From the NCBI GenBank assembly GCA_036559125.1, contig DATBTT010000014.1, forward strand, positions 38,502 through 102,501: a DNA stretch of 64,000 bases, given 5' to 3'. Shown in pieces: positions 59,530-64,000 of this stretch. Made by a program: the position numbers and the translations under genes. Origin of the DNA: JALYTZ01 sp036559125. Its GTDB lineage: Bacteria; Vulcanimicrobiota; Vulcanimicrobiia; Vulcanimicrobiales; Vulcanimicrobiaceae. The notes beneath the pieces were generated by a model that saw only the letters and a program-made list of their open reading frames with translations, did not search any database and had not been told where the DNA came from. Each line of letters begins with the position of its first letter. Positions within the stretch are counted from its first letter, which is position 1.

Positions 59530-61638
59530 ATGCTCTCGCAGCCGGAGATTCATCCCTCAGCAGAGCCCGGTCTTCGGGCGCTCGACGATTCGTCGCTGTA
59601 CTTCAGCCGGGAACTCTCGTGGCTCGAATTTAACGATCGCGTACTCGAAGAGGCCCTCGACGTTCGCAATCGGTTGTTCGAACGGCTCAAATTCGTTTCG
59701 ATTTACGGGACCAATCTGGACGAATTCTTCATGATCCGCGTCGCCGCGATCAAACAACAGATCGAGGCTCAGGTTCATCGCCGCTCCGAAGACGGCCGAC
59801 TGCCCCCCGAGCATCTCCTTGCGATTTCGGAACGATTGCGCATATCGCTCGCGCGCGAGATGCGGTTGTTAAACGACGATCTGCTGCCGGACCTGGAGAA
59901 GCATGGGATTCGCTTCGTGCACGTCGCCGATCTCGACGAAGAGCGCCAGGCGAGTCTCGAGCGGGTCTTTGACGATCGCGTTTTCCCGGTGCTCACGCCG
60001 TTGGCGGTGGATTCCGGTCATCCGTTTCCATATATTTCAAATCTGTCGCTTTCGCTGGCGGTCGAACTTGAAGAAGTGACCCTCGAAGGCGTGCAACTGC
60101 ACTTCGCGCGCGTCAAGATTCCGCCGACGCTGCCGCGTTTCGTGCCCGTCGACGGAGCGCCCGAAGGCCAGCGCTGGTTCGTGCTGTTGGAGGACCTGAT
60201 CGGCCACCACCTCGACGCGCTCTTCCCCGGAATGGAGATTCGAGAGTCGTATCTGTTTCGCGTTACGCGCGACGCCGATCTGGACTTGCAAGAAGACGAA
60301 GCAGACGATCTTCTCGCGGCGATCGAATCGGAATTGCAGCGCCGCCGTTTTGGGGAGCCCGTTCGGTTGGAAATCGAGCGCGGCATGCCCGATTACATGC
60401 GCGATTTGTTGCTCGAAGCGCTCGATCTTTCGCAGGTCGATTGCTACGAGAGTGCCGGCCTGCTCGGATTGGCCGACCTCTGGGCGCTCGTCAGCCTTCC
60501 CGACTATGCGACACTTCACGACGTGCCGTTTACGCCCGCAATCCCCAAGCGTTTGATCGGCGTTACCGACATGTTCGCGGCGATACGCGAGAACGACATC
60601 ATCCTGCATCATCCGTACGAATCGTTCGATCCGGTCGTGCAGTTCATTTCGCAGGCAGCCGAAGATCCTCGCGTGCTCGCGATCAAGCAAACGCTCTACC
60701 GAACCTCGGGAAAGAGTTCGCCGATCGTCCGCGCGCTACTCGAGGCGGCCGAGAACGAGAAGCAAGTCGCGGTCATGATCGAGTTGAAAGCGCGCTTCGA
60801 CGAAGAAAACAATATCGAATGGGCGCGACGGCTGGAGCGAGCGGGCGTGCACGTGGTGTATGGATTTGCCGGCGTCAAGACCCACGCAAAAGCCACGCTC
60901 GTCGTGCGCGAAGAAGATGACGGCATTCGCCGCTACATGCACTTCGGTACGGGTAACTACAACGAGAAGAGCGCGCGGTTGTATACCGACTTGAGCCTGT
61001 TCACGTGCAGGCCCGAATTGGGAACGGATACGAGTCAACTCTTCAACGCGCTCACCGGATTCTCGAAGGTTACCGATTACGAAGAGCTGCTGGTGGCGCC
61101 GGTGAATATGCGCCGCGAACTCACCGCGCTCATCGATCGCGAGACCGAGCACGCTCGCGCCGGACGCCGTTCGGGCATTCGCGCGAAGCTCAACGCCATC
61201 ACCGACGGGGAGTTGGTTCGAGCCCTCTATCGCGCGTCGCAAGCCGGCGTGCCGATCGATCTGATGGTGCGCGGCATGTGCGTCGTGCGACCGGGCATCC
61301 CCGGAGTCAGCGAAACGATTCGCGTCCGCAGCATCGTGGGACGGTTCCTCGAGCATTCGCGCATCTGCGTATTCGAGAACGGCGCGGATCGCGAACTCTA
61401 TATCGGCTCGGCGGATTGGATGGGGCGCAATCTCGACCGCCGCGTAGAGGCGATGGTGCCGGTGCTCGACCCGCTAATTGCCGAAACGATCCACGGACAG
61501 ATCCTCGCGGTACTGTTCGCAGACAACGTCAAAGCGCGCGAACTCCAACCCGACGGAACCTACCGCCGCCTGCGACCCCAATCCGAAATGCCCGTCGACT
61601 CGCAACACATCTTCCTAACCCAATCACAAACCCTATAA
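59530..61638 (+). CDS. ppk: Polyphosphate kinase 1
   Basis: The 702-residue enzyme has the PPK N-terminal helical domain (SSLYFSRELSWLEFNDRVLE), the middle domain with VIYGTNLDEFF-like FVSIYGTNLDEFFMIRVAAI, and the phospholipase D-like catalytic halves. The phosphorylated His lies in VKTHAKATLVVRE (residue 452), with a second His in YMHFGTGNYNEKSARLYTDL (residue 471). SADWMGRNLDRRVEAM is the C-terminal signature. It makes inorganic polyphosphate from ATP at the inner membrane. Start ATG 59530 is supported by homology at MLSQPE; a repeat array follows the stop. Confidence 0.97.
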   Translation: MLSQPEIHPSAEPGLRALDDSSLYFSRELSWLEFNDRVLEEALDVRNRLFERLKFVSIYGTNLDEFFMIRVAAIKQQIEAQVHRRSEDGRLPPEHLLAISERLRISLAREMRLLNDDLLPDLEKHGIRFVHVADLDEERQASLERVFDDRVFPVLTPLAVDSGHPFPYISNLSLSLAVELEEVTLEGVQLHFARVKIPPTLPRFVPVDGAPEGQRWFVLLEDLIGHHLDALFPGMEIRESYLFRVTRDADLDLQEDEADDLLAAIESELQRRRFGEPVRLEIERGMPDYMRDLLLEALDLSQVDCYESAGLLGLADLWALVSLPDYATLHDVPFTPAIPKRLIGVTDMFAAIRENDIILHHPYESFDPVVQFISQAAEDPRVLAIKQTLYRTSGKSSPIVRALLEAAENEKQVAVMIELKARFDEENNIEWARRLERAGVHVVYGFAGVKTHAKATLVVREEDDGIRRYMHFGTGNYNEKSARLYTDLSLFTCRPELGTDTSQLFNALTGFSKVTDYEELLVAPVNMRRELTALIDRETEHARAGRRSGIRAKLNAITDGELVRALYRASQAGVPIDLMVRGMCVVRPGIPGVSETIRVRSIVGRFLEHSRICVFENGADRELYIGSADWMGRNLDRRVEAMVPVLDPLIAETIHGQILAVLFADNVKARELQPDGTYRRLRPQSEMPVDSQHIFLTQSQTL

Positions 61639-61656
61639 CCCCCCCCGCGTCATCCT

Positions 61657-61736
61657 GAGCCTGTCGAAGGACGAGCCCGTCGAAGGACGAGCCTGTCGAA
61701 GGACGAGCCTGTCGAAGGACGACCCTGTTGAAAAAT
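61657..61736. repeat. Four-unit 16-nt tandem repeat
   Basis: The 16-nt unit GAGCCTGTCGAAGGAC occurs four times in a row (61657, 61673, 61689 and 61705; unit 2 reads CCC for CCT), followed by a degenerate fifth copy. It follows the ppk stop and precedes the TonB-dependent receptor gene. Confidence 0.9.
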
Positions 61737-61773
61737 GGCGACGACGGGAGCGCGATTTTCTCTGCGGGTCGTA

Positions 61774-61802
61774 TTGACACGATCGTAAGCTGTGTAGTTA
61801 AG
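61774..61802 (+). promoter_or_regulatory. Possible promoter of the TonB-dependent receptor
   Basis: TTGACA (61774-61779) is followed after 15-17 nt by TAGTTA/GTTAAG at 61795-61802. The match at -10 is weak and the organism's promoter consensus is not known, so this is only a candidate. The receptor start lies about 110 nt downstream. Confidence 0.3.
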
Positions 61803-61911
61803 TGGGAGCCATAGGGCTCTTCTAATCTGATCTTAATCTGCGTCCGGTATCGTATGACTCGATCGCCGCGGCTTTAGTGGCCGTTGCGACTTTCTGCATC
61901 TGGGAGGTTGT

Positions 61912-64000
61912 GTGGTTAGGTGTGTGCGTTTCCTGTGCGTGGTCGCGTTGGCGGCATTCTTCGGCGGATCGTGTGCGGTGACGGCGATCGCCGCGAGTCC
62001 CCAAGCGATCGCGCAAGCGCCCCAAACGAGTACCGTCACCGGTAAGGTCATCGACACCAACGGTGCGCCCGTGGCGAGCGCCGCCGTTGCGCTCCAGGGA
62101 CAGCGTACGTACGCCGCGATTACCGACGACGCGGGGTCGTTCTCCATTCCCAGCGTCGTTCAGGGCGCGTACTCCGTGCGGATCACCAAAGCCGGCTACA
62201 ACCCCGTCACCGAGGATTTCTTCACCGTCGTCGGCGGCGTCGACGCCAACATCGCGGTGACGATGCAGACGATCACCTTTAATTCGCTGCGTACGATCGC
62301 AAGCGTGCGCGCGACGGGCCGCGGCACGTTTAACACGACGCCCGCCTCGGTCAACGTCATCAGCGCCCAAACGCTTCAAGAGCAAGGCGTAACGCAGGTG
62401 ATGAAAGTCCTGAACGAGACGCCGGGCATCGTCGCCAGTTTTCCGCAGACGTCCGGCAACGGCGCCGCTCCCGGCGCGATTACATTTCCGAACATTCGCG
62501 GCGCGCTCTCGTTCGAGTCCGCGACGTTGATCGACGGCCATCCCGTCTCGGTCGGCACCTTCGGCGATTACGTGACGACGTTCGTCAATCCGTTCATGCT
62601 CGGCAACACCGAGATCGTCAAGGGGCCCGGCGTCGCATCTCCGGAAGTCAACTACGCCATCGGCGGAACGGTGAACTTCCAGACCAAAGACCCGACGTAT
62701 AAACCGAGCGGGTTCTATTCCGCCGGCATCGACAACCACGGTAGCGCCACGATCAATTTTGGACTTTCGAACACGGTGGGCCGCTTGGGATTCGTCGCCG
62801 CGTACTCCGACGCCAATCTCTCTAGCGCGCTCAACAATTACCAGGCGATCTTCTCACCCTCCGGGTCGACGGGTATTCTCAATTTCAACGGCACGACCGG
62901 AACGACGATCGGCTTCAACGACGTATTCCCGACGCCGATCGTTCCGGGAACCGCGTCGGGAGTCGAAAGCGGTTACAACCTGATTGCGTGCTGCCAGCCG
63001 ATCGTGAGCCTTTTCGAAAACCGCTCCGAATTGGCGAAGCTTCGCTATCGATTCTCGCCGGCCACGTCGCTTACGTTTACGTATCTCGGAAGTCAAACGT
63101 TCGCGAACAACAACGCCAACACCGGGGACATCACGCCGTCGACGTTCTCGACCTCGTCGAAGAGTTACGCCGGGCCGATTCCCAACGGAAGCATTCAACC
63201 CGTGGCGTTTCTCCACGTCGGCGACGATCACGAAATCAACAACGAACCGATCGTTGAAGGCGATCTGCATACGACCGTCGGCAAAGACACGCTGCTGGCC
63301 CGTTACTACGCCGCGGGTATCGACCGGCTGGTCTTCGAAGGCAACCCGAATCCGCTCGTGCCTCAAACGATAAACACCCGCCTATACGGCGACGACAGCA
63401 ATTCGAAGCAAACGTTTAACGGCCAAGTCGTACCGGTCACGTATTACAACTATTTCAACCAAGCCGAGCTCGACAAGCTTCGGGGGTATTCGTTCGAATA
63501 CGATCACCCGTTTGCCGAGAACGATTCCGTCGCGCTTTCATACGACCGGACCGATTCGCGGACGACGAGCTATTCGTTCAGCGCCGGCGGCCCGTCTGCC
63601 GGAAAAGCGGCCTTTAACGCGAGCTCGGTGCGCGTCAATCAATCCGTCACGCTGCCGACCGGTTCCGAGCAACTCTTCCAAACCGTGCTGCTGCGCGCAA
63701 ACTTCCAGCTAAACGATCGCCTCCGTCTGCAAGTTGCAAACTATTTTAATACGTACCGCAACACCTATCCGACAGTCTGCTCGTTCTCGCAAAACAAAGC
63801 ACCGCTCCCGACGCAGTGCAACTTCGACGGAACGGGATTCGATTTTGCGACCACCTCGTACGGTCACTACGACCCGCGCATAGCGTTTGAATACCGCCCC
63901 AATCCAAGACTCGCGCTGCGCGCGTCGGCCGGCTCGGGCATCGCACCGCCGTATCTGGCTCTCCTGAGTGCGATTCCGGCGCCAATCTCGTTTAGCAAGA
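61912..64000 (+). CDS. TonB-dependent receptor, 3' end outside the window
   Basis: About 696 residues are visible. A signal peptide (VRFLCVVALAAFFGGSCAV) is followed by a carboxypeptidase-regulatory-like domain (VTGKVIDTNGAPVASAAVAL, with GSFSIPSVVQGAYSVRITKA; about 45-125), a plug domain (PASVNVISAQTLQEQGV, then FPNIRGALSFESATLIDGHP and NTEIVKGPGVASPEV; about 140-260) and the start of the beta-barrel. Ligand cannot be told; this architecture is common for carbohydrate, peptide or siderophore receptors. Starts possible are GTG 61912 and GTG 61924, both near GGGAGG; no ATG is available. Confidence 0.88.
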   Translation, partial: MVRCVRFLCVVALAAFFGGSCAVTAIAASPQAIAQAPQTSTVTGKVIDTNGAPVASAAVALQGQRTYAAITDDAGSFSIPSVVQGAYSVRITKAGYNPVTEDFFTVVGGVDANIAVTMQTITFNSLRTIASVRATGRGTFNTTPASVNVISAQTLQEQGVTQVMKVLNETPGIVASFPQTSGNGAAPGAITFPNIRGALSFESATLIDGHPVSVGTFGDYVTTFVNPFMLGNTEIVKGPGVASPEVNYAIGGTVNFQTKDPTYKPSGFYSAGIDNHGSATINFGLSNTVGRLGFVAAYSDANLSSALNNYQAIFSPSGSTGILNFNGTTGTTIGFNDVFPTPIVPGTASGVESGYNLIACCQPIVSLFENRSELAKLRYRFSPATSLTFTYLGSQTFANNNANTGDITPSTFSTSSKSYAGPIPNGSIQPVAFLHVGDDHEINNEPIVEGDLHTTVGKDTLLARYYAAGIDRLVFEGNPNPLVPQTINTRLYGDDSNSKQTFNGQVVPVTYYNYFNQAELDKLRGYSFEYDHPFAENDSVALSYDRTDSRTTSYSFSAGGPSAGKAAFNASSVRVNQSVTLPTGSEQLFQTVLLRANFQLNDRLRLQVANYFNTYRNTYPTVCSFSQNKAPLPTQCNFDGTGFDFATTSYGHYDPRIAFEYRPNPRLALRASAGSGIAPPYLALLSAIPAPISFSK

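Noticed and set aside
57983..59553. Long minus-strand frame extending the osmolyte-binding protein upstream by over 200 residues
   Set aside because: The extra part is Arg-rich shadow composition over the permease gene; the real start is ATG 58872 with AAGGAG and a signal peptide.

Overview
The window is GC-rich bacterial chromosome from a diderm, aerobic heterotroph. The evidence is a TonB-dependent receptor with signal peptide, several lipoproteins, a caa3-type cytochrome oxidase with heme A synthesis genes, an RskA-type anti-sigma factor and a soluble lytic transglycosylase. No rRNA, tRNA, phage, transposase or CRISPR array was seen. Gene content and style (cyclase/ATPase regulators, many GTG and TTG starts, small lineage-specific membrane proteins) would fit an uncultivated lineage such as Candidatus Eremiobacterota, but this placement is inference only. 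Coding density is very high: no gap between genes exceeds about 300 nt, and many neighbours overlap by 1-8 nt (ATGA, GTGA, TTGA, TAATG).

Layout. 0-2 kb: a cyclase/ATPase regulator cut by the left edge. 2-4.5 kb: a secreted protein and RecQ. 4.5-7.4 kb: two paralogous, unrecognised single-span membrane proteins flanking two small genes. 7.4-11.3 kb: two tiny envelope proteins, a GNAT enzyme, an ECF sigma/RskA anti-sigma pair and a degenerate cyclase. 11.4-24.9 kb: a catabolic region with GH20 hexosaminidase, a permease fused to a periplasmic/PDZ-like tail, an M20 peptidase, a hydantoinase-A-like protein, an amino-acid permease, a methyltransferase, an FAD oxidoreductase, a minimal HExxH protease, a BadF/GlcNAc-type kinase and NanE. 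25.0-28.9 kb: the caa3 oxidase operon. 28.9-34.5 kb (minus strand): a membrane protein, AidB-like dehydrogenase, an MFS exporter, ctaB and ctaA. 34.6-41.5 kb: secreted and lipoproteins, an alanine-racemase-like enzyme, GH130, a membrane-anchored protein, RF3 and a threonine dehydratase. 41.5-50.5 kb: SPW membrane protein, AhpD-like protein, a large beta-propeller protein, a GNAT, a Cys-cluster protein, a ROK kinase, a glycolipid synthase with a His-box hydroxylase, and a lytic transglycosylase. 50.5-64 kb: lipoprotein, a second amino-acid permease, dienelactone hydrolase, EgtD, an S9 peptidase, a four-gene OpuC-type osmolyte importer, polyphosphate kinase and the start of a TonB-dependent receptor.

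How the genes fit together. The 11-25 kb region can release, import and phosphorylate N-acetylated amino sugars and process peptides or amides. The oxidase operon and ctaA/ctaB together make and mature an A2-type caa3 terminal oxidase. The ctaA start is embedded in a long leader hairpin, which may be a control element. A family of short repeats built on a 16-nt unit (GAGCCTGTCGAAGGAC) sits between genes at five places, sometimes in tandem or head-to-head, and in one case provides the stop codon of the upstream gene.
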